A DNA stretch of 38,004 bases from Acidobacteriota bacterium (GCA_013288805.1 JABDBE010000025.1:1-38004); one strand, 5' to 3'. Positions 26,416 through 35,309 are shown, counted from the first letter of the stretch. The notes: generated by a model from the sequence alone, not told the origin. Translations and numbers: made by a program.

Positions 26416-27497
26416 TCTGCTTCGGTTGATTCTATATGGTCGCAGATTTCCAATGCTTCGAGGTCAGCCAGCCTCCCCGCCGGAGTCTGGGTCTTCAGCC
26501 ACAACTTTGTATTGAGCAGGCTGAAGTAAAAAGCTCGCATGGCTTTTTCTGCGAGGCCCGATTTCAGTGCTCCCCTCGGCGAGCTTAAGGAATAACCTAA
26601 CTCCTCGAGAAACTCGCCGACCATTGCCTCAACCGACATAATTTCGCTGCGCGATAGTTTTGCGCTCCAGCGGTTGAGTGGGCTGTGCTGCTCATTTTCT
26701 CGAGAGAAAGAAGAGTTGGGCTCGCGAAGCCGGCCCAGGCTGGCTTTCTGGATGCTGTCATAATCCAGATCGTGATCCAGGAACTCCCCCAGTTTTCGTA
26801 CGGTCACGCGCGGATCGGAGACCAGTTCTTCATAGCGCACTTCGATGTAATCATCGGCGATGCGCAGCCCGTGTTGGCGTCCTCTGCGAACCATCCACTC
26901 CCAATAAAGCGCGGTCGGCAGCAGACCTGCTGCTCGATTCCGGAGTGGCTTAGATCCGCCCATCTTACTGAGAGACAGCGCGACGTCTCGGCCATCTCTG
27001 ATGATGTGAACGAAAAGGGCGTCGGGAATATCCGCCCGAATCCTGGGGATGTAGAGAAGATTATCGGGATCGTAAAGCACCCAGCGGGCGACGTTCTGGC
27101 TGCGGGCGATTTCACCCATCACGATGCGCACGAAATCTCCTCCGCTGCGGCATTCATCCCGCACTCTGGCCGTCAGTTGCTCGGCATCAAGACCCGACCG
27201 GCGAAAGCCCTTGCTGCGAACCCACGCATTCATCATTCTGCTTCGATTGCTTCGATTGGCAAGGCTTCCAAATCGAGGAACGAGCATTTTGTAGACCGGC
27301 AAGTATCCGCGATAAATGGCGAAACCGCCAGCAGAGAGGAGTGTGTCGTAGAGCAGATTTGTGCCTGAGCGATGGCAGCCGATCACGAAGACGGGCCGTA
27401 CTTTTCGTTTGACAGACGAACCACATTCCAGCGAAATCTTCGAATCGGGCGCCGAAGTGGCCTGCGATGAGATTGCTGCTGGACTCGACGTCTCCAT
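26412..27497 (-). CDS. PAPS-dependent sulfotransferase (copy 2)
   Basis: This 361-residue protein has an N-terminal extension of about 35 residues that is poorly conserved (Ser/Ala rich). The PAPS 5'-phosphosulfate loop is FVIGCHRSGTNLLYDTLLSA and the 3'-phosphate motif is FVHIIRDGRDVALSLSK, with ALYWEWMVRRGR and YIEVRYEELVSDP after it. It is a clear paralogue of the sulfotransferase at 21403-22392; the first has CPRSGT where this has CHRSGT. No signal peptide is seen, so it acts in the cytoplasm. Two enzymes suggest two different sulfation positions or acceptors. It sits in a minus-strand group with the deacetylase upstream and the propeller-like protein downstream. Confidence 0.87.
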   Translation of the reverse strand: METSSPAAISSQATSAPDSKISLECGSSVKRKVRPVFVIGCHRSGTNLLYDTLLSAGGFAIYRGYLPVYKMLVPRFGSLANRSNRSRMMNAWVRSKGFRRSGLDAEQLTARVRDECRSGGDFVRIVMGEIARSQNVARWVLYDPDNLLYIPRIRADIPDALFVHIIRDGRDVALSLSKMGGSKPLRNRAAGLLPTALYWEWMVRRGRQHGLRIADDYIEVRYEELVSDPRVTVRKLGEFLDHDLDYDSIQKASLGRLREPNSSFSRENEQHSPLNRWSAKLSRSEIMSVEAMVGEFLEELGYSLSSPRGALKSGLAEKAMRAFYFSLLNTKLWLKTQTPAGRLADLEALEICDHIESTEAE

Positions 27498-27532
27498 CGG
27501 CTTCAGTCTAGCATCCCCTCGAAGGACATTTT

Positions 27533-28357
27533 TCAGCGGAGCAGAAACGCGCGGCCGCGATCATAGAGAGAGTTTCCTAGGACCTGTTTAGCCGCACCTC
27601 GGAGCCGGTTGCCCGCTTGAATCTTCCAAAGACCTTCGGCTCGACAAATTTCTTGAAAGGCTTGCAGTTCGGTTCCACGCAAAATCGCGATGCGTCCCAG
27701 GTCAAAGCTATCCGTCGCAGGCCCGTTCTGACGAACGCGACTATTGGCCACAGAGCGGTAACCAGCGTGCCGGGCAACTTGAATGACACGCGCGTCACAA
27801 CGTCCGCCCGGACAAGAGAAGTGTTCGACCTGCTTGCCGATAATTTCTTCCAGCTCCGCCTTGGCCTCGCTGATTTCCCGTTGCAATCCGCGGTCGTCGA
27901 GATCAGTCAGATAGGCATGCGTCATCGAGTGACAGCCAATCTCAAATCCCAAAGCGGCGAGCTCACGGAGCTGGGTTTGCTTCATGTGCCCGCGCTGCCC
28001 AAGAAACCTTACTGTGATATAGAAAGTGGCATTGCATCCCGCTTCCTTCAAGATCGGAGCCGCAGAGATGAGGTCAGACTCGCAGCCGTCATCAAAGGTG
28101 ACCGCAACACTGCTGGGCTCACAGTCATTCCGCAGCGCGAATGCGAGCGCGTCACCCGCGCTCAGGCCATGCCATCCGACCTCTTGTAGCCAATGAATCT
28201 GAGAGCGGAACTGCGTCTCCTTTACCACATACCGCGAATATCCTGCTTCGGAGTGGCAAAGCGCACGACCCGGAATCTCCAGTTCGTGATACATCAGGAA
28301 CACGACGCGATTCTGTTGCCTGGCTGAATGTTTCGTGCTCTGTGCCTCTGACGACAT
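27533..28357 (-). CDS. Polysaccharide deacetylase (NodB/CE4 family)
   Basis: This 274-residue protein shows the CE4 motifs: VAVTFDDGCESDL (motif 1, catalytic and metal Asp), EIGCHSMTHAYLTDL (motif 2, metal His residues) and FSCPGGRCDARVI (motif 3, the Arg-containing region). It has no signal peptide or membrane segment, so it probably works on cytoplasmic lipid-linked intermediates, removing N- or O-acetyl groups. Free amines made this way could become targets for N-sulfation. It is the first gene of the minus-strand group, with the sulfotransferase following 35 bases downstream. No clear ribosome-binding site precedes the ATG. It is divergent from the heparinase-like gene, and the short gap between them must hold promoters for both. 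Confidence 0.87.
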   Translation of the reverse strand: MSSEAQSTKHSARQQNRVVFLMYHELEIPGRALCHSEAGYSRYVVKETQFRSQIHWLQEVGWHGLSAGDALAFALRNDCEPSSVAVTFDDGCESDLISAAPILKEAGCNATFYITVRFLGQRGHMKQTQLRELAALGFEIGCHSMTHAYLTDLDDRGLQREISEAKAELEEIIGKQVEHFSCPGGRCDARVIQVARHAGYRSVANSRVRQNGPATDSFDLGRIAILRGTELQAFQEICRAEGLWKIQAGNRLRGAAKQVLGNSLYDRGRAFLLR

Positions 28358-28438
28358 AGCTAATATCTATCACGGTCGGACGCTTATGCGATGATGAACT
28401 TATGATTGTGCGGCACGCGGCTGAGTTCGGACTTTGTC

Positions 28439-30781
28439 ATGCCGGATAAGAGCGGGCGTCATACCGCGTCGCGACTGGCGGCCATGGATCGACGCGAACT
28501 CCTGAGTCGGACTCTGCAAGAACTAGCCAAACGGTACGACACTCTTCTATCTCGAGTCGGATTCGATTTTGGCAAAGGTTTGGTTGGCTCCTTAAACCTC
28601 AAGCCTGGGCGGTTTTTCTTCGCATCCAAATCAGTTCCGGCTGTGCTCGACTTGATTCGTCAAAGGCTTCCGCAACAAGCTGAGCAGATTATCGATCAGG
28701 CCGACAAAATCTGCCGCCACCATTTTGATCTTCTCGGCTACGAGGATCTGGAATACGGCGATCCCATCGATTGGCATCTCGACGCGGTACATGGGAAACA
28801 GGCTCCCAGAAAGGCTTTCCACCAGATCCGTTATCTCGACTTCGACGAGGTTGGGGATTGCAAGGTCACGTGGGAACTGAACCGTCATCAGCATCTGGTC
28901 ACTTTGGCCAAAGCGTATCGGCTTACCGAAGAGAGGCGTTACGCGGACGAGATATTCGGGCAATGGCGGCACTGGCAAGCGGAGAATCCATACCCGTTTG
29001 GAATCAACTGGGTCAGCAGTCTCGAGGTGGCGTTTCGCAGTCTTTCTTGGATTTGGATATATCAGTTGCTGAAGGGCACGCCAGTCATGCCGCGAGAATT
29101 CCGAAAAGAATGGCTTCGTGCCCAGGCTCTGAACGGCCGCCATATTGAGCGTTACCTCTCTACCTATTTCTCGCCGAATACGCACCTTCTGGGAGAAGCG
29201 GTCGCGTTGCTCTTTCTCGGGACGCTGTGCCCGGAAATCTCTCGGGCAGAACATTGGAAGTCCTTGGGATGGGAGATTGTCTTGCGAGAAGCGCAGCGTC
29301 AGATCCAGGCCGGCGGTTTCCACTTCGAGCAATCGACTTACTATCATGTTTACGCCATCGACTTTTTTCTGCACGCTGTTGTTCTCGCCAGTCTCAATGA
29401 AGTTTCCATCCCCGCTGAGTTCGAGACGGCCCTCGAGAAGATGATGAACGCTCTCTTGCTGCTGGGGCGAGCGGGCGCGGCACCACTCCTGGGAGACGAC
29501 GACGGAGGACGATTGTTTGATCCCAGACGCAATCGAAGCCAGCACCTGCTGGATCCGATTGCCACCGGAGCTGTGCTTTTTCATCGCGAAGATTTCAAAG
29601 CTGCCGCTGGCGAGTTACGCGAGGAGACGATCTGGTTGCTGGGAGTTCAGGGCGTTGCCGAATGGGATCGCCTGGAGACGACGCAACCAAACATGGCCTC
29701 TGTCAGCTTGCAGTTTGCGGGGCTGCATTTGCTTGTCACTTCAAATCCCACAAGTCAATTGGTGATCGATGGCGGCCCGCAAGGAGTCCAAGGCTGCGGC
29801 CATGGCCACGCTGACGCACTTGGCATCTGCCTGCATTCCGAGGGGCACGTACTACTCGTTGATCCGGGCACGTTCGAGTACGTCGGGAACGGGAGGGAGC
29901 GCGATTTGTTCCGCAGCACGGCGATGCACAACACACTAAGAGTAGACGGAGAAAGCCAATCCGAACCGGCTGGCCCGTTTGCGTGGAAGCAGTTCACTCG
30001 CTCCAAAGCTGAGCAATGGATCAACGGAGAAAGCTTCGACCTGTTCGTCGGAAGCCACGATGGTTATCGCCGCCTTCCGTCTCCGGTTGTGCACCGCCGC
30101 TGGGTCTTCTCGTCCAAGTCTGGTTTGTTTCTGGTGCGTGATCTGGCTCAGGGTTCAGGCAAGCATCGGCTCGACATTGACTGGCATTTAGGGTCTGAAA
30201 TGCGGATGCACGCTGAATATCTATTCGGGGTGAAAGGGACTTCCAGCGGACTTGCGATCTTGTGCGCAGAGAAGCACGGATGGTCTGAAGAGGTTCGCAA
30301 GGATGTGTGGTCGCCGGTCTATGGCAGAAAAGAGCCCATCACCGTCCTCACTTTCGGCGCCACAACTTCTTTACCAGCTGAGTTTGTAACCTTGCTGGTT
30401 CCGTTGAAAGAAATCCGCGAAATTCCAGGCAGGCTCACGCGGGTCGCAACTAAGGTCACGCCTACGTCCGTCGAAGCATATGTCTACAGCACGTCCACAG
30501 AAGAACACTCGTTCTTTTTTGCCAAGAATGAACGGCCATGGAATCATGGCCGATTCGCTAGCGACGCCGAATTCGTTTGCTGGCAAAAAAAGCACGAGAG
30601 TGAAGAAGAGTTGTTGATTTTCTGCAATGGCAGCTATGTGGAAATCGATGGACAGCGGGTTCTCAGTTATAACCGAACGATCTCTCGTTGCGAGATGCTC
30701 GTTTGCGAAGGACGGAAACAGATTTTTGCATCCGAACTGGATGCCCTAATGGAGCAACCAGTTGCTAGCGACACAGCCTGA
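28439..30781 (+). CDS. Heparinase II/III-like polysaccharide lyase
   Basis: The protein has 780 residues if started at the ATG at 28439. The frame opens at a TTG at 28406, and an ATG at 28484 (MDRRELLSRTLQELAKRYD) is also possible. The N-terminal half is an alpha/alpha toroid-type region with FSPNTHLLGEAVALLFLG and GGFHFEQSTYYHVYAIDFFL. The C-terminal beta-sandwich carries the family motif CGHGHADALGICLH near residue 455, then LLVDPGTFEYVGNG and MHNTLRVDGESQ. This is the layout of heparinase II/III and related alginate lyases. No signal peptide is seen. It may remove unfinished polymer or edit it, as lyases in alginate loci do. The polymer attacked is inferred to be the uronate-containing, sulfated product of this region. 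Confidence 0.87.
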   Translation: MPDKSGRHTASRLAAMDRRELLSRTLQELAKRYDTLLSRVGFDFGKGLVGSLNLKPGRFFFASKSVPAVLDLIRQRLPQQAEQIIDQADKICRHHFDLLGYEDLEYGDPIDWHLDAVHGKQAPRKAFHQIRYLDFDEVGDCKVTWELNRHQHLVTLAKAYRLTEERRYADEIFGQWRHWQAENPYPFGINWVSSLEVAFRSLSWIWIYQLLKGTPVMPREFRKEWLRAQALNGRHIERYLSTYFSPNTHLLGEAVALLFLGTLCPEISRAEHWKSLGWEIVLREAQRQIQAGGFHFEQSTYYHVYAIDFFLHAVVLASLNEVSIPAEFETALEKMMNALLLLGRAGAAPLLGDDDGGRLFDPRRNRSQHLLDPIATGAVLFHREDFKAAAGELREETIWLLGVQGVAEWDRLETTQPNMASVSLQFAGLHLLVTSNPTSQLVIDGGPQGVQGCGHGHADALGICLHSEGHVLLVDPGTFEYVGNGRERDLFRSTAMHNTLRVDGESQSEPAGPFAWKQFTRSKAEQWINGESFDLFVGSHDGYRRLPSPVVHRRWVFSSKSGLFLVRDLAQGSGKHRLDIDWHLGSEMRMHAEYLFGVKGTSSGLAILCAEKHGWSEEVRKDVWSPVYGRKEPITVLTFGATTSLPAEFVTLLVPLKEIREIPGRLTRVATKVTPTSVEAYVYSTSTEEHSFFFAKNERPWNHGRFASDAEFVCWQKKHESEEELLIFCNGSYVEIDGQRVLSYNRTISRCEMLVCEGRKQIFASELDALMEQPVASDTA

Positions 30782-30786
30782 ACCAC

Positions 30787-31611
30787 TCAGCGCTGCGTTG
30801 GAGTGGGCTGAGAACCAACCGGCCGCATATGATTTTCGAGTAACTGGAGCAGCGGCTCGCGCAGATTGGGCCCGCAGGCGATCAGGCCTGAGATCAGCGG
30901 ATCCTGGCGATTGCATCGCAGCGGACCGTTTTCGCGCGTACTGACGAATCCTCCGGCGCTGGTCACCAGCGCGACCCCCGCAGCTACGTCCCATTCATTT
31001 TTCGGAACCAGGGTGAAAGTGATGTCGACCAGACCAGCTGAGACCAACGCAAGTTTGTAAGCGACCGATCCCATGGGGCGAACTTTGAAATTTGCGCCTT
31101 CAAATTGCTTCCACTCTCCGCGCTTGGTTTCGCTGCGGCTAGCCAGCACCGTGGCGCCATCGAGAGTCGTTCGTTGGCTGGGCTGCGCGGGTTTGCCATT
31201 GTAGGTCACGCCTGATTCGAGCGAACCGAGGAACACTTCGTTCGTGGCCGGATTGCAGATTCCGCCAGCGATGGGCCGGCCATCCTCCACCATGGCGATA
31301 GAAACGCAGAACTCAGGAATGCCGGCAACGAACTCACGGGTACCGTCGAGAGGATCGACTACCCAAACCCGGCTCTTGTCCAAGCGTGTGTAATCATCCA
31401 CGCTTTCTTCAGAGAGCCAGCCCTCGCCATCGCGCAGCAATTCTTTGCGAAGCACGGCGTCGAGCGCCCGGTCGGCTTCGGTGACAGGATCGTGTCCAAT
31501 CTTGTATTCCGTTTCAATCGCACCCGCGGTGAACCGGCTGAAAACCACGCGAGCGGCTTCGATGGCGGACTGAATGCGTTGCAGAGTTTCGGCGTTGGAG
31601 TTATCGCTCAT
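30787..31611 (-). CDS. cysQ: CysQ-like 3'(2'),5'-bisphosphate nucleotidase
   Basis: This 274-residue protein belongs to the inositol-monophosphatase/FIG superfamily. It has DPVTEADRALDAVLRKEL, then the metal-site motif WVVDPLDGTREF (about 83-94), preceded by SEES. A C-terminal NEWDVAAGVALVTSAGG (about 204-220) closes the active site. The DPLDGTREF form and the sulfate-gene neighbours favour CysQ, which hydrolyses PAP (the product of sulfotransferases) to AMP, over a simple inositol phosphatase. It would relieve PAP inhibition of the two sulfotransferases. It is the last gene of the minus-strand group with the permease and ATP sulfurylase/APS kinase. It ends only five bases from the end of the lyase gene on the other strand. 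Confidence 0.85.
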   Translation of the reverse strand: MSDNSNAETLQRIQSAIEAARVVFSRFTAGAIETEYKIGHDPVTEADRALDAVLRKELLRDGEGWLSEESVDDYTRLDKSRVWVVDPLDGTREFVAGIPEFCVSIAMVEDGRPIAGGICNPATNEVFLGSLESGVTYNGKPAQPSQRTTLDGATVLASRSETKRGEWKQFEGANFKVRPMGSVAYKLALVSAGLVDITFTLVPKNEWDVAAGVALVTSAGGFVSTRENGPLRCNRQDPLISGLIACGPNLREPLLQLLENHMRPVGSQPTPTQR

Positions 31612-31630
31612 TAGTATTTTCGAGGTTGGC

Positions 31631-32395
31631 TCAGGCCCACAGCATGCGCGCGCCGGTTGCCAGCAATACGGCGCACAGCAGACGCCTTAGCCAAGGTACG
31701 GGAAGGCGGGTGCTCAAGTGTGAACCGAGCAATCCACCGGGGATGGAACCTATCAACAGAGAACCCACCAGGTATGGATCGATGTTGCCAAGCCGGAAAT
31801 GCAGCAGACTGGTCACGCCGGTAAGGATGACGGCATGGACAATGTCGGTGCCGACCATCACCTTGGGCGAGAAGCTATAGAACAAGAGCAGGAGCATCAT
31901 AATGATGCTGCCTGAGCCCACCGACGTCATCCCCACCAGAAAGCCCGCTAAGAGCCCGATCGCCGACATGCCAACGAAAGACTGCAGGGTCGGAGAACGT
32001 TGGGCTACGTGCTCCTCGATCCGGCTCTGGAACAGGAGAAGAGTCGGAATGCAAATCAGAAGCACTCCAACCGCCGTGGTAATGAAGGTGTTGACTCCCG
32101 TGCCGTACACGGTTCGAAGATGGCCGAGCAGACTTACCCCGAGAATCGATCCGGGAACGCTGCCGGAGGCCAGCGCCAGAACGACTTTCTTACGTACCGT
32201 TCCCTTGTTGAGATGAACCCAGCTCGAACCAATTTTGGTAACGAAGTTGAAAAGGGCATCAGATCCCACTGCGATGATCGGCGGTATTCTCAGAACAAAA
32301 ATAAGGACGGGGAGCAAGAGCACACCGCCCCCCACCCCGGTCATGCCGATCAGGGTACCGACTACGAAACCGATCAGGACCTTTTCGATAAGCAT
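31631..32395 (-). CDS. TauE/SafE-family membrane permease
   Basis: The protein has 254 residues from the ATG at 32395; a TTG at 32408-32410 is an alternative start. About eight hydrophobic helices are visible. The typical repeated halves are VVGTLIGMTGVGGGVLLLPV near the start and LVGMTSVGSGSIIMMLLLLF in the middle. The family (TauE/SafE, DUF81) moves organosulfonates, sulfite, sulfoacetate or similar anions. Lying between the fused ATP sulfurylase/APS kinase and CysQ, it may bring in or expel sulfate or sulfite. The true substrate and direction cannot be read from sequence. It follows the kinase gene after 40 bases and precedes cysQ by 19 bases. Confidence 0.85.
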   Translation of the reverse strand: MLIEKVLIGFVVGTLIGMTGVGGGVLLLPVLIFVLRIPPIIAVGSDALFNFVTKIGSSWVHLNKGTVRKKVVLALASGSVPGSILGVSLLGHLRTVYGTGVNTFITTAVGVLLICIPTLLLFQSRIEEHVAQRSPTLQSFVGMSAIGLLAGFLVGMTSVGSGSIIMMLLLLFYSFSPKVMVGTDIVHAVILTGVTSLLHFRLGNIDPYLVGSLLIGSIPGGLLGSHLSTRLPVPWLRRLLCAVLLATGARMLWA

Positions 32396-32435
32396 TAAAA
32401 TCCCATACAACTCTCGTAACCCTCTCGTTATCCGA

Positions 32436-34181
32436 TCAGGCCGATTGTCCGTTGACCCCGATGAAGCCTTCGCGCTCCAGATGCAAAATGATCTCTTGCG
32501 CGGCTTCTTCGGGACTCAGTTCAGCTGTGTCGATTACAACTTCGGCGTCCTTGGGCTCTTCGTATGGGTCTGAGATACCAGTAAACTCCTTGAGAATACC
32601 GGCGCGAGCTTTGGCGTAGAGACCTTTACGGTCGCGTTGTTCACAAGTCTCCACCGTCGTCGCGATGTGCACCAGGATGAAGCCGCCAACGGGTTCGATC
32701 ATGCCTCGCACAGCTTTGCGGGTGGCGTCATATGGAGCGATGGGGGCGCAGATGGCGATGCCGCCGTTCTTCGTAATCTCTGAAGCGACATAACCAATAC
32801 GCCGGATGTTGATGTCGCGATGTTCCTTCGAGAAGCCAAGTTCGGACGAAAGATGCTTGCGCACCAGATCTCCATCCAACAGCGTGACCGGACGGCCGCC
32901 TGCCTCTAGAAATTTGGTCACGAGGACATTGGCGATAGTCGATTTGCCCGAACCCGAAAGTCCGGTGAAGAAAATGGTTACACCCTGCTTGTGCCGTGGC
33001 GGATAGCTGCGGCGGAGTTCCTGCACCACTTCGGGATAGGTGAACCAGTTGGGAATGTCGCGTCCTTCATTGAGGCGATCCCGCAATTCGGTACCTGAGA
33101 TGTTAAGAACGCGCGATCCGTTGGTTACTTCGTTGTCCGGAACGTACTGATCCTGATCCTCGAGATAGACCATCATGTTGAACGGAACCATAGTCACGCC
33201 GATATCGGCTTCGTGCTTTTTGAACAGCTCCTGGGCATCGTAGGGGCCGTAGAAGTTCTTGCCGTCGGAATCTTTTCCTGGACCCGCGTGGTCGCGGCCC
33301 ACGATGAAATGCGTGACTCCGTGATTTTTGCGGATCAAGGCGTGCCAGATGGCCTCGCGCGGTCCACCCATGCGCATTGCCAGAGGCAGCATGGAGAGTT
33401 TTACGCTCCCCGCGGGAAACTTGGACAAAAGCAACTGATAGCAACGCACCCGAGTGAAGTAATCGACGTCGCCAGGCTTGGTCATTCCGACCGAAGGATG
33501 AATCAGCAGGTTGGCTTCGACCTGTTTCGCAGCACGGAACGTCAGTTCCACGTGGGCGCGGTGCATAGGGTTGCGAGTTTGAAACGCAACCACCCGTCGC
33601 CAACCCAGCCGCGCAAATTCTGCACGCAACTCAGCGGGAGTAAGCCGCAAAGTCCGGAAGTCGTAGTGCGAAGGCGCTTGCACGCCTTCCAGCCGGCCGC
33701 CCACGTACCACGAGTTCCCCTTGTTCAATAAGTAATCGACGCCCGGATGAACGGCGCTTGTGGTTCCAAAAACTGACTGCGCTTCCGCTTTGCGGTCGGG
33801 TTGCCAGACTGCTTCGACGTGCAGAACCGCGAGCATGACGCCTTCCGCATCACGCAATGCGACTTTGCTGCTGCCCGGCGTCAGCGACTTTGCGAAGTCC
33901 TCTTTAACGTCGAGCGTGATCGGCATCGGCCAAAGAACTCCGCTGCTGAGACGCATATTGTGGCAGACGCCCTCGTAATCCGCTGGCGTCATGAATCCTC
34001 GCAGAGGCGAGAACCCTCCGCTGATGAGCAGTTCGAGATCGCAGATCTGGCGCGGTGTCAGATCCCACGACGGCCATTCTCGCGAATGGGCTTTCAGTTC
34101 TGCGATGCGTTCCGGCGTCGCGATCAGGTCGGCAAGTTCCCCGCCGTGCGGCGCAATAATGTGGCTTATTGAAGCGATCAA
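32436..34181 (-). CDS. Bifunctional ATP sulfurylase / APS kinase (PAPS synthase)
   Basis: This 581-residue protein starts with TTG at 34181 with AAGGAG upstream. The N-terminal two thirds is ATP sulfurylase (Sat): the nucleotide motif QTRNPMHRAH (about 199-208) and GRDHAGPGKDS (about 294-304) are intact. The C-terminal third is APS kinase (CysC) with the P-loop FTGLSGSGKSTIANVL (about 402-417) and LDGDLVRKHLSSELGF. The chain therefore converts sulfate plus ATP to APS and then to PAPS, the donor for sulfotransferases. No APS or PAPS reductase is encoded nearby. That fits a role in sulfation rather than in cysteine synthesis. It leads the minus-strand operon with the permease and CysQ. Confidence 0.93.
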   Translation of the reverse strand: MIASISHIIAPHGGELADLIATPERIAELKAHSREWPSWDLTPRQICDLELLISGGFSPLRGFMTPADYEGVCHNMRLSSGVLWPMPITLDVKEDFAKSLTPGSSKVALRDAEGVMLAVLHVEAVWQPDRKAEAQSVFGTTSAVHPGVDYLLNKGNSWYVGGRLEGVQAPSHYDFRTLRLTPAELRAEFARLGWRRVVAFQTRNPMHRAHVELTFRAAKQVEANLLIHPSVGMTKPGDVDYFTRVRCYQLLLSKFPAGSVKLSMLPLAMRMGGPREAIWHALIRKNHGVTHFIVGRDHAGPGKDSDGKNFYGPYDAQELFKKHEADIGVTMVPFNMMVYLEDQDQYVPDNEVTNGSRVLNISGTELRDRLNEGRDIPNWFTYPEVVQELRRSYPPRHKQGVTIFFTGLSGSGKSTIANVLVTKFLEAGGRPVTLLDGDLVRKHLSSELGFSKEHRDINIRRIGYVASEITKNGGIAICAPIAPYDATRKAVRGMIEPVGGFILVHIATTVETCEQRDRKGLYAKARAGILKEFTGISDPYEEPKDAEVVIDTAELSPEEAAQEIILHLEREGFIGVNGQSA

Positions 34182-34532
34182 ATCCTGGCTCCTTGAACTA
34201 CAAGTTATTTAGGACAATAGTTGTATCTGCTTGCCAATGCAGGCAATTTGACGGTGGCAGTTTGCGGCCCACTGAAACTTCGCGGGGAGAACGAGACGAA
34301 CGACGCATCAGAATACCGCGTTACAAGCGGGGCAGCAAGTTCTGATTGATCAAACCTGGTCAAGCATCAGTACGAGCAATTTGCGTACCTTTGCAGCGCA
34401 CTTTTGAGGTCGCTATGTGATTATCAATGGAAGGGTTAGCCGAGGCAGCCAGTTTCTGGCGTCAGCATCTTTGAAGAATGTGAAAACCTTTGCACTCAAG
34501 CTGCAGTTCCTCTCCCGCGTGGCGCGGCAGAT
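34182..34532. other. 351-base gap with no supported gene
   Basis: This stretch separates the GT2 gene (upstream on the minus strand) from the PAPS synthase gene. It probably carries the promoter and leader of the sulfate-activation operon near 34182-34260. I see no strong hairpin, riboswitch-like fold or clear sigma-70 pair with correct spacing; TTGGCA-like and TAAATA-like boxes are present but poorly spaced. Confidence 0.5.
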
Positions 34533-35309
34533 TTAGCTGCTGCTTCCGGAAACTCGCTTTTCAGCCGACGAGTTCTGCAGGGAGTCCACCTGCGCGTCGC
34601 TGACGGCGATCGGAGACTCCTTCATTGAGTACTTTAGCAAACACCATACGGCACGCAGCCCGTCTTTCCAGCCTATCTTTTTTCCCTCTTCGTAGGTACG
34701 CCCCCAGTAACTGATGCCAACCTCGTAGATGCGCAAGCGGCGCTTCGCAACTTTCACCGTGATTTCCGGCTCAAACCCGAAGCGCTCCTCTTCGATCGGA
34801 ATCGATTGGATGATCTCACGGCGGAAAACTTTGTAGCACGTTTCCATGTCGGTCAGATTGATATTCGTGAGGCAATTCGAAAGCAGCGTCAGCAGCCGGT
34901 TTCCTACCGAGTGCCAGAAGTAAAGAACGCGGTGCGGAGCCGCGCCCAGAAAACGGGAACCGTATACCACATCCGCTTTGCCCTGAACCAGGGGATCGAG
35001 AAGCAGCGAATAATCCGCAGGATCGTATTCCAGATCGGCGTCCTGGATAACCACGAAATCTCCCGTGGCCTGCTGAATTCCGCGGCGCAGCGCCGCTCCC
35101 TTGCCCATGTTCCGCGCTTGAAGAAAGACCTGAATCTGTGGATGTTGACGCCGCAACTCGGCGAGAATTTCGCGCGATCCGTCGCTCGATCCATCGTCTA
35201 CACAAACGACCTCAAGTTCGAGCGGGACTGACAACACGCGTTCCACCACATGCCGCAACGTGGCGCGCTCGTTGTAGACCGGGATGACGACCGATAGTTT
35301 CATGGCCAT
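34533..35309 (-). CDS. GT2 glycosyltransferase, dolichol-phosphate mannose synthase type
   Basis: This 258-residue protein has a GT2 domain starting MKLSVVIPVYNERATLRHV, then VVCVDDGSSDGSREIL, a DxD site in VVIQDADLEYDPADY, and DVVYGSRFLG. This is the pattern of soluble dolichol/polyprenyl-phosphate mannose or glucose synthases. There are no C-terminal helices, so it is a peripheral enzyme. AGGGA stands eight bases before the ATG at 35309, and an alternative ATG lies at 35303. It would make polyprenyl-phosphate sugar used by membrane transferases. It lies outside the main EPS operon and may serve another surface glycan. Confidence 0.85.
   Translation of the reverse strand: MAMKLSVVIPVYNERATLRHVVERVLSVPLELEVVCVDDGSSDGSREILAELRRQHPQIQVFLQARNMGKGAALRRGIQQATGDFVVIQDADLEYDPADYSLLLDPLVQGKADVVYGSRFLGAAPHRVLYFWHSVGNRLLTLLSNCLTNINLTDMETCYKVFRREIIQSIPIEEERFGFEPEITVKVAKRRLRIYEVGISYWGRTYEEGKKIGWKDGLRAVWCLLKYSMKESPIAVSDAQVDSLQNSSAEKRVSGSSS

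Noticed and set aside
28631-29584. A 317-residue minus-strand open frame
   Set aside because: It lies wholly inside the heparinase-like gene and shows no domain or ribosome-binding site.
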